DNA from: Pantoea agglomerans | Lineage (GTDB): Bacteria > Pseudomonadota > Gammaproteobacteria > Enterobacterales > Enterobacteriaceae | Assembly: GCF_020149765.1 (NCBI RefSeq) | Contig: NZ_CP083808.1 | Span: 248,001 to 312,000 of the forward strand | DNA length: 64,000 bases | Direction of reading: 5' to 3' | Part shown: one piece after another, positions 47,964 through 56,846 of the stretch | How positions within the stretch are numbered: the first letter of the stretch is position 1 | How the letters are laid out: the number at the start of each line of letters is the position of its first letter | Translations under genes and position numbers: made by a program | Notes under the pieces: model-generated | Seen by the model: only the letters and a program-made list of their open reading frames with translations | The model's database searches: none | Told to the model about the DNA's origin: nothing

Positions 47964-48637
47964 CGCAGCGAGGCGCCGCCGCAAATAACCATCTCCTGAC
48001 CGGTGATGGCCGCCGCCTGCGGCGAGAGCAGAAAAGCGGTGAGCGCGGCCACCTCCTGAGGCTGAATCAGCCGGCCTATCGGCGGCACGACCGGCCGTGA
48101 CGCTTCGCGGCCCGGCTGCGAGAGCATGGGCGTTTCCGTGGCGCCCGGCGCCACCACGTTGACCGTAATGCCGCGCGACGCCAGCTCTATTGCCCAGCTG
48201 CGCGCCATTCCCACCATAGCGGCCTTGGTGGCGACATACTGGGAGCGGTTGGCCGCGCCGCGCGAGGTACGGCTGCCGATTAGCACGATACGGCCGCCCG
48301 CGCGCATCTCAGGCACAAAGCGGCTGGCGAGGATCTCCGCCGCGCGCACGTGCAGCGACCAGAGTCGCGAGCTGACGCCGAGGTTAATCTCGCCCACCGG
48401 CGCGGCGGCCATCATGCCAGCGGCATGCACCAGCGCGTCCGGTACGGAAAGATCGGCAGCGGTGCGGATAAGCGCAGGCTCGTCGGTCATATCGACCTGA
48501 ACGCTGCGGAACAGCGCGCTGTCGCGCGTCACCTGGCTGCGGCTTAAGCCCGTCACCTGCCAGCCCTGTTCGAGCAGCGCGTCGACAATCGCGGCGCCAA
48601 TGCCGGAGCTGGCCCCGGTTACGACTGCATGCGGCAT
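47960..48637 (-). CDS. Short-chain dehydrogenase/reductase in sugar operon
   Basis: A 225-residue classical SDR: nucleotide-binding TGASSGIG at residues 7-14, HAAG (NNAG equivalent), catalytic Ser in VLIGSRTSR and YVATK (Tyr/Lys), then VAPGATETPM and ITGQEMVICGG. It oxidises or reduces a hydroxyl on a small molecule with NAD(P). It is the last gene of a tightly packed operon with the YhcH-like protein, the sialidase-like protein and the symporter, so its substrate is probably the imported sugar or a derivative. Confidence 0.88.
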   Translation of the reverse strand: MPHAVVTGASSGIGAAIVDALLEQGWQVTGLSRSQVTRDSALFRSVQVDMTDEPALIRTAADLSVPDALVHAAGMMAAAPVGEINLGVSSRLWSLHVRAAEILASRFVPEMRAGGRIVLIGSRTSRGAANRSQYVATKAAMVGMARSWAIELASRGITVNVVAPGATETPMLSQPGREASRPVVPPIGRLIQPQEVAALTAFLLSPQAAAITGQEMVICGGASLR

Positions 48638-49108
48638 CTAGGCCTCCAGAAGCGAACGTGGAATTTTAAACACCGCCTTGCGCACGTATCCCGGCTGCGG
48701 TGCCGCGCACAGCGCCTGATGCGGCTCGCCCGGTAAAAACAGCGCGAAATCCCCGGCGCTCAAGCGAATCGAGACCGGCAGCAGTGGCGCGGCGGCGATG
48801 AAAAGATCCGCTTTGCGCTCTTCATCGTCCGGCTGCGCCAGCGGCCGCTGACTGGCGTTAATGATCTCATTGCCCTCCAGCACCACCTGAATATCGGCCC
48901 ACTGGCGGTGATACTCCGTATGGCGCTGCGCGGCTGGTTCGGTCTGCGCCGGTCCGATATGGCAAAACCACGCTGCGTCGGCGGGCTGAAAGCGGCCATC
49001 TTCGCGCTGCCGCAGCGCATCGAGCCGGCATTCTTCGCGCTCAAGAATCTCGCGCAGCGCGGCGGGCAGGCCCGCCATCGCCAGCGTCTGCAAGTTGCCG
49101 ATAATCAT
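48638..49108 (-). CDS. YhcH/YjgK/YiaL (NanQ-like) cupin protein
   Basis: A 156-residue member of the YhcH/YjgK/YiaL family (DUF386). Family marks: AWFCHIGPAQTEPAAQRHTE, YHRQWADIQVVLEGNEII, and the C-terminal LFLPGEPHQALCA with a metal-binding His. E. coli YhcH (NanQ) opens the alpha anomer of sialic acid to aid catabolism. The start at 49108 overlaps the stop codon of the upstream gene (ATGA) and has AAGGAG; the GTG at 49126 overlaps that site. Its presence supports a sialic-acid or similar nonulosonate or uronate substrate for the operon. Confidence 0.85.
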   Translation of the reverse strand: MIIGNLQTLAMAGLPAALREILEREECRLDALRQREDGRFQPADAAWFCHIGPAQTEPAAQRHTEYHRQWADIQVVLEGNEIINASQRPLAQPDDEERKADLFIAAAPLLPVSIRLSAGDFALFLPGEPHQALCAAPQPGYVRKAVFKIPRSLLEA

Positions 49109-50274
49109 AACTTCTCCTTTATCCACGCCGGCGAAAGGCGCACATATTTGATTGCCTGCCGGTAGAAGGTGTACGCGATATGCAGATCGCCGTCGGCGCT
49201 CTGCTTGATGGTGGGATAGGAGAATTCGCGGTTGAGTTTCTGCTGCGAATTATTGGTCATGCAGTAGCCGTCCCCTTCATCAAGATTGCGCTGCCACGGC
49301 CAGCTTTTGCCGCCGTCGGGCGACAGCGCCACCGTCATCGGCGCGCGCGGCGCACCCCAGAAGGCGCTGCGTCCTTCGCGCGCCTGCGGTTCCCTGCGGC
49401 TGTCGTCGCCGTCATCGATTTCGTCATAGAGCGAGGCGCGCCGCTCCGTCGCCCCCGCCGCACTCATATTGTTAAACACCAGCGCCAGGGTGCCGTCCTG
49501 CAGCGTCGTGACCTGAACAGAGGAGTTGTTGTTAGGCAGCGTGGTCGGCTCTGGAGAGCTCCAGCTTTCGCCGCCATCCTCCGACTGGCTGTAGTAAATA
49601 GAGTCCGCCCATCGGCTACGAAAGAGCGCCACCAGCGCGCCGCCTGGCAGCGCGGTGATGTTCATATGCACGCAGCCGAGGCTGTCAGGCACCGCGACGT
49701 CGCGCCAGCTTTTGCCGCCATCGCTGGAGATCTTCACCGCGCTAACGTCGTCATTGCCCACCCACTTCTCGCCCGGCTGGGTGCGGCAGTAGAAGACCGG
49801 CAGCAGCCAGCTGCCGTTCTCCAGCACGGTGATCGGCTGGCGAATAAAGGTGCCGGGCTGGTCGAGGAGCGTCTCAATCGGCCCCCAGCTTACGCCCAGG
49901 TCGTGCGACTGGCGCATCCGTACGATAGCGGTATCCTGGTTGCCGGCGAGCTGCGCCGTCCACAGCAGCCACAGCACGCCGTCCGGCGCCAGAAACAGCA
50001 CCGGATTCTGTTCAGACCGCGTGGGATCGTCAGAGAGCTTTACCGCCTCGCTCCAGCGATCGGCGCCGGGCAGCAGACGCGAACTGTAGACGGAGATATC
50101 CGCCACGCCTTCCTGGGTACCGCCGAACCAGACGCACATCAGCGATCCGTCCGGCAGCGGCAACAGGTTGGCCGCGTGGTTTTGCGGGCACGGCGACGGC
50201 AGCATCGCCGTTATAAGGCGCGCATCCTGTTCTGTCGGGCGCAGCACGCCATCGCGGTTAACGGTTACGGACAT
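49105..50274 (-). CDS. BNR-repeat sialidase-like protein, cytoplasmic
   Basis: A 389-residue beta-propeller protein of the BNR/sialidase superfamily (BNR_2 type). Four Asp boxes are visible: SHDLGVSW, SSDGGKSW, SEDGGESW and SPDGGKSW, about 50 residues apart. The N-terminal FRIP/YRIP motif of true sialidases is not seen, and there is no signal peptide, so it acts in the cytoplasm. It is co-transcribed with a symporter (17-base overlap) and a NanQ-like protein, suggesting it works on an imported small glycoside. GGGGAG precedes the ATG at 50274. Whether it hydrolyses sialosides or another acidic sugar is unknown. Confidence 0.83.
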   Translation of the reverse strand: MSVTVNRDGVLRPTEQDARLITAMLPSPCPQNHAANLLPLPDGSLMCVWFGGTQEGVADISVYSSRLLPGADRWSEAVKLSDDPTRSEQNPVLFLAPDGVLWLLWTAQLAGNQDTAIVRMRQSHDLGVSWGPIETLLDQPGTFIRQPITVLENGSWLLPVFYCRTQPGEKWVGNDDVSAVKISSDGGKSWRDVAVPDSLGCVHMNITALPGGALVALFRSRWADSIYYSQSEDGGESWSSPEPTTLPNNNSSVQVTTLQDGTLALVFNNMSAAGATERRASLYDEIDDGDDSRREPQAREGRSAFWGAPRAPMTVALSPDGGKSWPWQRNLDEGDGYCMTNNSQQKLNREFSYPTIKQSADGDLHIAYTFYRQAIKYVRLSPAWIKEKL

Positions 50275-51688
50275 ATGGGACTCCCCTCTGTTCAACGCGC
50301 TGGCGCGTTATATCTGTTTGTCGGTTTGGGATCAGGTAATCGATCGCCATGATGATGGCCGGCGTGACCAGCGCGATATACATATTATTGATGCCGAAGG
50401 GATCGCCCAGCAGATACCAGACCGAGGTCGCCACGCAGGCGCCGATAAGACCGGCGTTTGCGCCGCGCGCGCTTTTGAAAAACGGTGCGTAGAAGGCGAT
50501 TACCGCCACGACCGAGATTGACAGGCGAATAGCGCGGGTAAAGAACGAGAGTTTCAGTACTTCAGGCACCAGCAGCACAAAAATCAGCGGCAGGAAGCCG
50601 ATAATCAGCGATAGCCAGCGCGTGGCTTTAAACTCCTGCTCCTGGGTCGGCTTGCGGTACGGCACGTAGAAATCTTTTACCACCAGCGAGGCGATAGCCA
50701 GCGCCACGGTGCTGACGCTCACAAAGATCGAGGCTACCAGTGACGTTGTCACCACGCCCGCCATCCAGGGATTCATATCCTGCAGAAAGATCGGCATGGC
50801 GTAGAGGCTGTTGATCTCAGGGTGCAGATATTTCGCCGCGACGCCGATTACCGCAATCGCCAGCCCAATCGGCAGGCAGAAAATGAATGCGACCCAGGTG
50901 GCGCGCTTAGCCGAGCGCACATCCTTCGTCGAAGAGATCGCCTGAATCACAAACTGGGTGCAGAAGATAGAGCCGATGGTGCCGATTAGCCAGGCGACAA
51001 TGGTGCTGGCGCCGACGTGACCATCCCACGTCCAGTAGTAGCTGGGCATCTGCTCCATCATGGGCGTAAAGCCGCCGGTTTTATAAAGCGCGAAGCCCAT
51101 AATGGCGAGAATGCCGAAGTATTTCAGCGCGCTGTGCAGCATAGTGACCCACGCCAGCCCTTTCATGCCGCCAAAGCAGAAGTAGAAGGTGCTGACGATG
51201 GCGGTAATAAAGGCCGCAACCGGCAGGTTAACCTTCAGAATGGTCGAAATCGCCGCCGCGCCGCTCACGTAGTTGCCCACGTTCACCAGCAGCAGCGCGT
51301 AAATCATAATCACGGAGATAATGTTCTTGGTCGTCGTGCCATATTTTTCCGCGATAGCACCGGAAATGGTGATTTTGCCGGTGCTGTAGATGCGTTTTAC
51401 CAGCAGGAAACCAAACAGCGGAAAGCCGATCGCCGCACCGATTACTGACCAGGAGGCGGCGAAACCATCTTCAAAGGCGGCCTGCGCGGTGCCAATGGTC
51501 GATTTGGCACCGATATATTCCGACATCAGCAAAATACCGACCACCAGCGCGGGCATGGCGCGCGATCCTTCCATAAAGTCGCCGCTGCTTTTGCTGCGCA
51601 GCCGCCAGGTCAGCCAGGTGGTGAACAGAATATAAGCCACCACGATGCCGACGATAATCAGGGTATCTTCAGCGTTAAACGTATTCAT
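50258..51688 (-). CDS. Sodium:solute symporter (SSS family)
   Basis: A 476-residue, about 13-helix membrane transporter of the sodium:solute symporter family (LeuT fold). Characteristic pieces: LLMSEYIGAKSTIGTAQAAF, ILKVNLPVAAFITAIVSTFY, FCFGGMKGLAWVTMLHSALK (the sodium-site helix region), and STKDVRSAKRATWVAFIFCL. Family members carry sialic acid, sugars, pantothenate or carboxylates with sodium. It is the first gene of the operon with the sialidase-like, YhcH-like and SDR genes. AGAGG precedes the ATG at 51688. Two palindromes lie upstream. Confidence 0.9.
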   Translation of the reverse strand: MNTFNAEDTLIIVGIVVAYILFTTWLTWRLRSKSSGDFMEGSRAMPALVVGILLMSEYIGAKSTIGTAQAAFEDGFAASWSVIGAAIGFPLFGFLLVKRIYSTGKITISGAIAEKYGTTTKNIISVIMIYALLLVNVGNYVSGAAAISTILKVNLPVAAFITAIVSTFYFCFGGMKGLAWVTMLHSALKYFGILAIMGFALYKTGGFTPMMEQMPSYYWTWDGHVGASTIVAWLIGTIGSIFCTQFVIQAISSTKDVRSAKRATWVAFIFCLPIGLAIAVIGVAAKYLHPEINSLYAMPIFLQDMNPWMAGVVTTSLVASIFVSVSTVALAIASLVVKDFYVPYRKPTQEQEFKATRWLSLIIGFLPLIFVLLVPEVLKLSFFTRAIRLSISVVAVIAFYAPFFKSARGANAGLIGACVATSVWYLLGDPFGINNMYIALVTPAIIMAIDYLIPNRQTDITRQRVEQRGVPYVRNR

Positions 51689-51719
51689 CTGAGCCTCTCT
51701 TGAGGACGAGCGAAACCGT

Positions 51720-51735
51720 GAGGGTCATGACCCTC
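51720..51735. promoter_or_regulatory. Perfect 16-bp palindrome upstream of symporter
   Basis: GAGGGTCATGACCCTC, 32 bases before the symporter start. It could be a repressor operator or a hairpin (loop CATG) in the leader. Confidence 0.55.
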
Positions 51736-51989
51736 GTCTATTTTGCGATGAGTAAGGGCGCGTGCTGGCGAGCTAGCGCGTCGCCGTGAAAGCTGAAGCG
51801 CAGAGCCGCGGCGGCGCGGCGGCTGAGTCAGTGCAGCGCGTGCTGCTGTTAAGGTTTGCCACGTTGGTCTCCTGTAGGGATGGATATTGATTGAATTTAA
51901 TCATCGCACTTTCTGTTGAAGGCGTTACAGGAGAGTTTATAGGTTAATCCGCACAATAATAAATTGATCGTGCTCACATATGGTCAAAT

Positions 51990-52007
51990 ATGATTGCATA
52001 CAATCAT
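51990..52007. promoter_or_regulatory. 18-bp palindrome, GntR-like operator
   Basis: ATGATTG-CATA-CAATCAT is a perfect dyad 300 bases upstream of the symporter. GntR/FadR-type regulators bind sites such as ATTGTATACAAT, which this resembles. A weaker dyad, TGATT-N6-AATCA, lies at 51888-51903. No regulator gene is linked. The 51689-52112 region has no other gene. Confidence 0.5.
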
Positions 52008-52112
52008 TGGCAGCGGTAAAGCTTTCAGGCGCGCAGGCGCGGGTAGCGGGCAGGATGGAAAAGAAGAAAGAGAAGCTGGCCGATCGGCGGCTGACCGGCC
52101 AGAGAGCGGCGT

Positions 52113-52514
52113 TTAGCCTTCGGTCGCGGGCGGCGTCCATTCGGTAAAGGTCGGCTTGTCGCTTTTCACCTCATAGGCGACATGCTTCACCTCGCCTTTG
52201 GCGGTGTTCACTTCAACCGGATTGATAGTGACGCGTCCCAGACCAAACAGGGTAGCGACGTAGCCGCCGATTTTATGTTTGCCTGGCGTCAGGAAAAGAT
52301 CTTTGCTCTGCCCGCCGTTCAGCTTGCCGGCATCTTTGCCATCGACGGTGACAAACACCGAGGAGCCGTCATCGGTACGCGTCATCACGTGGGAAACGCT
52401 GACCTGTGCGGGACCGGCGGCAAAGGTGGGATCGTCCTGGTAAGAGTGTTTTTTCGCGCATCCGGCGAGCGCGACGACGGCGAAAAGAGCTATCGGGGAA
52501 AAACGTGCAATCAT
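52113..52514 (-). CDS. Hypothetical lipoprotein
   Basis: A 133-residue protein with a lipoprotein signal peptide: hydrophobic core IALFAVVALAGCAKKHSYQD with the lipobox LAGC, cysteine near residue 19. Lys-Lys after Cys permits transport to the outer membrane. The mature part (VFVTVDGKDAGKLNGGQSKD, then FLTPGKHKIGG) looks like a PEGA/DUF-type beta domain seen in surface lipoproteins. Function unknown. It stands alone and lacks a strong ribosome site. Confidence 0.75.
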   Translation of the reverse strand: MIARFSPIALFAVVALAGCAKKHSYQDDPTFAAGPAQVSVSHVMTRTDDGSSVFVTVDGKDAGKLNGGQSKDLFLTPGKHKIGGYVATLFGLGRVTINPVEVNTAKGEVKHVAYEVKSDKPTFTEWTPPATEG

Positions 52515-52673
52515 TGTTTTTGTCAGACCTCAGCTGCGACTAAGGGGTTATTTTAGCGCTACGTCACACTTTCTCCCAGCGCACATTGCCTCGGCATGTT
52601 CCGAATTCAGCTGCTTTGCTGCTTTTTACGCCAGCCGCCGCACACTTTGTTCAGCCACGCGCGGCTGGCGATT

Positions 52674-53693
52674 TCAGCCTGAAATCGGCGGCAAACCCGC
52701 CAGTATCCTTTTCGCCTCATCCACGCGCAGCGGGTAATCGTAAAAGCGCTGATAGAAGGTGCGGGTGGCGGCGATCATATCGAGCTGAGGAAAGCGCTGC
52801 GGATGCAGCTGCTTCGCCGCCCAGAGGATCTGCAACGCCACTTCCGTGCCATAGCGGTCCCAGGGAAATACCCCCGACGGATTTTGCAGCACGCGATGCG
52901 CTTTTACCGCCTTCACGCCGCTGAACAGCGCGGCATAGGGCGAATCCTCCAGCCTGCCCGCGCCTGCGCCGATAATAATCACATCAGGATCCCAGGCGAT
53001 GACCTGCTCTGGCGAAACCTCTTTCATATTGCCTGTCACCTGCGCCGCCGCGTTTTGGCCGCCGGCGAGCCGGATCCAGCTGTCAATCAGCGTCTGGCCG
53101 CCATCAATTTTCAGCGGATGCAGCGACTGGATATGCAGCACGCGCGGCCGCTGCGCGTCGCTCAGCGACGCGGTTTGCGCGCTGACGGCGGCGATCTGCG
53201 CATCCAGATAGTGGTTATAGGCCAGCGCCCGACGCTGCGCCTCCGGCGTGCCGACTACCTGTGCGGTGGTGAGCAGCGAACGTTTCATCGACGCCACAGC
53301 GTCAAAGCGCATGCTCAGCGTCGGGATTGCCGCCTGGCGGTAGCTTGCCGCATCGGGATCCTGCGCGGGCACAAAGATGGCGTCGACGCCGCGCGCCACC
53401 AGCGCCTCGCTGGAAAAGGTTTTGCCGCGCGCCTGTAGCGCCTGGTTTAGCGAGGGCTGCACCTTAAACATCCACGGCCGGTCTGCCGGATGATTCACGG
53501 TGGCGACAATCAGATCCCCCGCGCCCAGCGTCATTAGCAGCGAGTGGTGTGCATACCAGGCGTCGGCAATGCGATGCGCCGGGTGCGGCAGTTCGACCTG
53601 TTGCCCCAGGTCGTCGGTCAGCGTGGCGGCGCAGGTGACGCCTGCCGCCAGGCTCAGCGTCAGCGCCAGGCTGGCCCGCAGTAACATTTTCAT
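52674..53693 (-). CDS. Metal-chelate/cobalamin-type binding protein (FepB/BtuF class)
   Basis: A 339-residue exported binding protein of the helical-backbone (TroA/FepB) fold. Signal peptide MKMLLRASLALTLSLAAGVTC, then DDLGQQVELPHPAHRIADAW, HHSLLMTLGAGDLIVATV, and VSPEQVIAWDPDVIIIGAG typical of siderophore-binding proteins. It should receive an iron chelate or similar from the TonB-dependent receptor whose gene is 12 bases upstream. The matching ABC permease and ATPase genes are absent here, so it either shares another system or works differently. AAGGAATC precedes the ATG. Confidence 0.87.
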   Translation of the reverse strand: MKMLLRASLALTLSLAAGVTCAATLTDDLGQQVELPHPAHRIADAWYAHHSLLMTLGAGDLIVATVNHPADRPWMFKVQPSLNQALQARGKTFSSEALVARGVDAIFVPAQDPDAASYRQAAIPTLSMRFDAVASMKRSLLTTAQVVGTPEAQRRALAYNHYLDAQIAAVSAQTASLSDAQRPRVLHIQSLHPLKIDGGQTLIDSWIRLAGGQNAAAQVTGNMKEVSPEQVIAWDPDVIIIGAGAGRLEDSPYAALFSGVKAVKAHRVLQNPSGVFPWDRYGTEVALQILWAAKQLHPQRFPQLDMIAATRTFYQRFYDYPLRVDEAKRILAGLPPISG

Positions 53694-53705
53694 TGTTCAG
53701 ATTCC

Positions 53706-55835
53706 TTAAAAATCGAGCTGCATTGAAACCTGCACCTGACGCGGCTCGCCGAGCGACGCGCTGGCATAGCCCGCGCCGCTGTAGCCATTAAGGCCGCCCG
53801 GCACGATATTGGTCCAGTAGTGACGGTTGGTCAGGTTGGTGACGTCAAGGCGAAAGGTTGTGTCGGTATTCATCAGGCGGGTGTGATAGCCCGCGCCCGC
53901 GTCCAGCGTGGTGTAGCCGCTTACCCAGCCGCTGTTGGCGTTGTCGGTGGCGCGGCGTCCGACATAGCGAGCACCGCCGTGCAGATCCGCGCCGCTAAGG
54001 CCAGGCAGATCCCAGGCGGCGAACAGACTGGCGCTGTAGCGCGGCAGCCCCACCACCCGTTTGCCCTGCGTCGCGCTGCTGGCGGTATCGAACAGACGCG
54101 GATCGAGCCAGGTCATGCCGCCGTAGATATGCAGTCTCGGCGTCACCTCGCCGTCCGCCATCAGCTCAAGGCCGCGGTTGCGCTGCTCGCCGTCTACCGC
54201 ATAGACGCCGCTGCCGCTGGTATAGGCAAAGGGACGTTTAATCTCAAACAGCGCCGCCGTCAGCAGCAGCCGATTCACCGCCAGCTTAGCGCCGATTTCC
54301 GCCTGCCTGCTGCGGTAAGGCGCAAGGATGGTGCCGGCGTTGGTGGCACCCGTCGGCGCGGCGTCCCCCTGCTGCAGGCTGTCCGCCCAGGTGAGGTAAA
54401 GCGTCAGCGGATCCACCGGCTTATAGACCAGACTGGCGGAGCCGGAGAAGCCTTTATCAGAGGATTTGCTGCTGCGCGCGCCGGTTTTAGCGTAGTTAGC
54501 TGAACTCAGCAGACTTTCGCTGCCCGCCAGCATCAGACTCCACTGGGGCGAAAACTGCAGATTATCGCTCAGCAGAAAGGCGTGCTGCGTGGCGGTGGTG
54601 GAGTGATAGCGGTCGGTAAAGTCGGGATAGTCAGGACGATTAAAGCGCGAGGGCTGTTCCAGCGAGGCGCTGCCAAGCGTCGAGGTCGCGCCGCGCCGCG
54701 GATTCATATTCTTCCAGACAAAACCGCGGATGCCGGCAGCAATCTGATGGTGGATCCAGCCCGTATCGACTTCGCCGTTCAGGTTCGCCAGATAGCTGTT
54801 GATGGTAAAGCGGCTGGCGGTGGAGGAAGAGGTCGTCGTGGTGTAGCGCCCCGCCCGATCGGTAAAGGTGTTGGTAACGCCGGTCGATTCGCGATCGGCG
54901 ATCTGGCGCAGCACCCCGACTTCACCCTGCCAGTTGCCGTCAAAGTCATGCCTGAGGCGCAGCCCTGCCGTCAGGGTATGGTTATCGTCGCCCGCATAAG
55001 ATTGCCCCAGCCCGGCCTTTTTCGGGTCGGGCGCCGCCGGGAAGGTCAGGCCGTTGCCCAGCGCGAATTTCCCCGGCAGGCCTTTATCGTAATAGTGGTA
55101 ATAGCTGAAGTTACTCTCCAGCACGGTGCTGTCGCTGAGGTTAGCGTCCAGCGCGAGGCTCACCAGTTGACGGCGCACCTTACTGCCGCTGACATAGCCG
55201 CCGCCCTCGTCATCCAGCAGATTAAGGCGATAGCGCAGGCGATCATTTTGATCGAGCGGGCCGCTGAAATCCGCCGCAAGATTATGATTGCCGCCGCTGC
55301 CGCCGCCGATCCTCAGGTGATGCTGCGGCAGATCGGTGCCGCGCTTCGCCACGAAATTAAACAGCCCCGCCGGATTAGCCGGGCCGTAGAGCGAACCGGC
55401 CAGGCCGTTTAGCACTTCGATATGGTCAAACTGCTCTGCCGCGTAGTCGGTAGTCGAGACGACGTTCAGGCCGTCGATCATACTGTTCTGCACCACGCTG
55501 CCCTGCATGCCGCGCGTCTGCGGGCGGACGCCATCTCCCTGGACCGACGGCATATAGCGATAGAGCGCGCTGACGCTTTTTAGCTGCTGCTGCTTCATCA
55601 TTTCACGCGAGAGCGACTGGACAGAGAAAGGCGCGTTGCGCACCGCCAGTCTGCCGGCATTGCCCAACATAGCGCTTTTTTGCGTGGCATCCTCCTGGCT
55701 GGAGAGCGATGGCGGCTCAGCGGAAACCGTTAGCGTCTCATCGCTGGCTGGCTGTGCGCCCTGGGTCTGTAGCGCGGTGAAAATAAGCAGGCTAAGCGCC
55801 TGAGGTTGAAAAAGCGCGCGGGTCATACATTTCAT
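53706..55835 (-). CDS. TonB-dependent siderophore-type receptor
   Basis: A 709-residue outer-membrane receptor. Signal peptide, then a TonB-box-like DETLTVSAEPPS, plug domain (about 50-180; VQNSMIDGLNVVSTTDYAAE QFDHIEVLNG LAGSLYGP region), then a 22-strand barrel ending LGEPRQVQVSMQLDF with the terminal Phe expected for barrel assembly. It resembles FhuE/FoxA-like ferric-siderophore receptors. The ligand is unknown. Start taken at 55835 (MKCMTRAL); an ATG at 55826 is possible. The 258 bases upstream are AT-rich, but I see no confident Fur box. Confidence 0.9.
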   Translation of the reverse strand: MKCMTRALFQPQALSLLIFTALQTQGAQPASDETLTVSAEPPSLSSQEDATQKSAMLGNAGRLAVRNAPFSVQSLSREMMKQQQLKSVSALYRYMPSVQGDGVRPQTRGMQGSVVQNSMIDGLNVVSTTDYAAEQFDHIEVLNGLAGSLYGPANPAGLFNFVAKRGTDLPQHHLRIGGGSGGNHNLAADFSGPLDQNDRLRYRLNLLDDEGGGYVSGSKVRRQLVSLALDANLSDSTVLESNFSYYHYYDKGLPGKFALGNGLTFPAAPDPKKAGLGQSYAGDDNHTLTAGLRLRHDFDGNWQGEVGVLRQIADRESTGVTNTFTDRAGRYTTTTSSSTASRFTINSYLANLNGEVDTGWIHHQIAAGIRGFVWKNMNPRRGATSTLGSASLEQPSRFNRPDYPDFTDRYHSTTATQHAFLLSDNLQFSPQWSLMLAGSESLLSSANYAKTGARSSKSSDKGFSGSASLVYKPVDPLTLYLTWADSLQQGDAAPTGATNAGTILAPYRSRQAEIGAKLAVNRLLLTAALFEIKRPFAYTSGSGVYAVDGEQRNRGLELMADGEVTPRLHIYGGMTWLDPRLFDTASSATQGKRVVGLPRYSASLFAAWDLPGLSGADLHGGARYVGRRATDNANSGWVSGYTTLDAGAGYHTRLMNTDTTFRLDVTNLTNRHYWTNIVPGGLNGYSGAGYASASLGEPRQVQVSMQLDF

Positions 55836-56093
55836 TTTTATTAAGTCAGTTCTGCAGGTGATATTAACGGCGGGAAAGCGTAACCTGAATTTACCACTTT
55901 CGTTGTATTTGAAATTATATAACGATAAGGCGATTTATTCACAGCGGCAATCTCTTATGACGCGATTAGCCCGGTCAATAGCGGCGAGGCGGCAGCAAAA
56001 TAGCCGTGCATATTTAGCTGCTTTTATCAACGCGATCGGGTGATGCCCGGCAGATATAGCCGTTACCCCTGCCCTGAATGAAAAGGAAAACAG

Positions 56094-56471
56094 ATGTCAG
56101 CTATCGAAAGAATTAATTATCCCGCGCTGGGCGAAGTTAAGGCACCCTATGTTCATGCGGTAAAGCACGGGAATACGCTTTATGTTTCCGGCCTGACCGC
56201 ATACGGCAGCGCCGCGCAAACCGGCTCTGTCGCGGAGCAGACGAAGGTGATATTTGACCAGTTCCAGCTGATCGCTGAGGCGGAAAATAAAACGCTCAGC
56301 GCCTTACTGAAAGTCACGCTATTTATCACCTCTTTCGAGGATATCGACGCCCTGCGCCAGGTGCTGTTTCATTATTACGGCGACCATTTGCCAGCCAGTT
56401 CTTTAGTGCAGGTGAGCGCACTTTTCTCGCCCGATCTCAAAATCGAAATAGAGGCAGTGATGGCGCTTTAA
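56094..56471 (+). CDS. RidA family protein
   Basis: A 125-residue YjgF/RidA-fold protein that hydrolyses reactive enamine/imine intermediates or has a derived role. Family marks: HAVKHGNTLYVSGLTAYGSA, QTKVIFDQFQLIAEAENKTL SALLKVTLF and HLPASSLVQVSALFSPDLKI EIEAVMAL with the Arg position replaced: the usual catalytic Arg (R105 in E. coli RidA, in PARS/PARA) is a Ser here (PASS), so deaminase activity may be absent. AAGGAAAACAG precedes the ATG. The 375-base gap downstream separates it from the dehydrogenase. Confidence 0.85.
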   Translation: MSAIERINYPALGEVKAPYVHAVKHGNTLYVSGLTAYGSAAQTGSVAEQTKVIFDQFQLIAEAENKTLSALLKVTLFITSFEDIDALRQVLFHYYGDHLPASSLVQVSALFSPDLKIEIEAVMAL

Positions 56472-56776
56472 TTCAGCCTCGCCCTTCTGCCATTACGAAA
56501 AGTAATCCACTCATTAATCTGGCTCATGCGGCGAATTTACTCTGCCAAGTCAATACGCAGCGGGCGTAATTTGTTCAATTTATGAGACAACTCAAGGAAC
56601 TGAAAAGTGACAAAAAATCCTGTTTATGCAACAAGCATGCAACATAAGCACATCTTTATTCAGTGCGGCGCGGCCAGCCACATTATTTATGCACTGCGCT
56701 GCACCAAAATGTAGCAAAACGCCTGTTTTCAGCCGCGGAAGAAAAATTATCTTTCTTCGGTAAGTGGTAAATTAAC

Positions 56777-56800
56777 GGGGTGCGGTTTGATCCGCTCCCC
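56777..56800 (+). repeat. Hairpin in the glutamate dehydrogenase leader
   Basis: GGGGTGCGG-TTTGAT-CCGCTCCCC: a strong stem with one mismatch, 46 bases before the ATG at 56847. No T run follows. The 56472-56776 part has AT-rich tracts and no gene. Confidence 0.5.
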
Positions 56801-56846
56801 ATCCACGGCAACACATAATAAACGACTTTAAAAAAGAAAGGTCTTT

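Noticed and set aside
49180..50352. 390-codon open frame antisense to the sialidase-like gene
   Set aside because: Shadow frame; Asp-box repeats on the minus strand decide the coding strand.
55836..56093. Fur box upstream of the TonB receptor
   Set aside because: Only scattered GATAA-like pieces; no 19-bp dyad near consensus.
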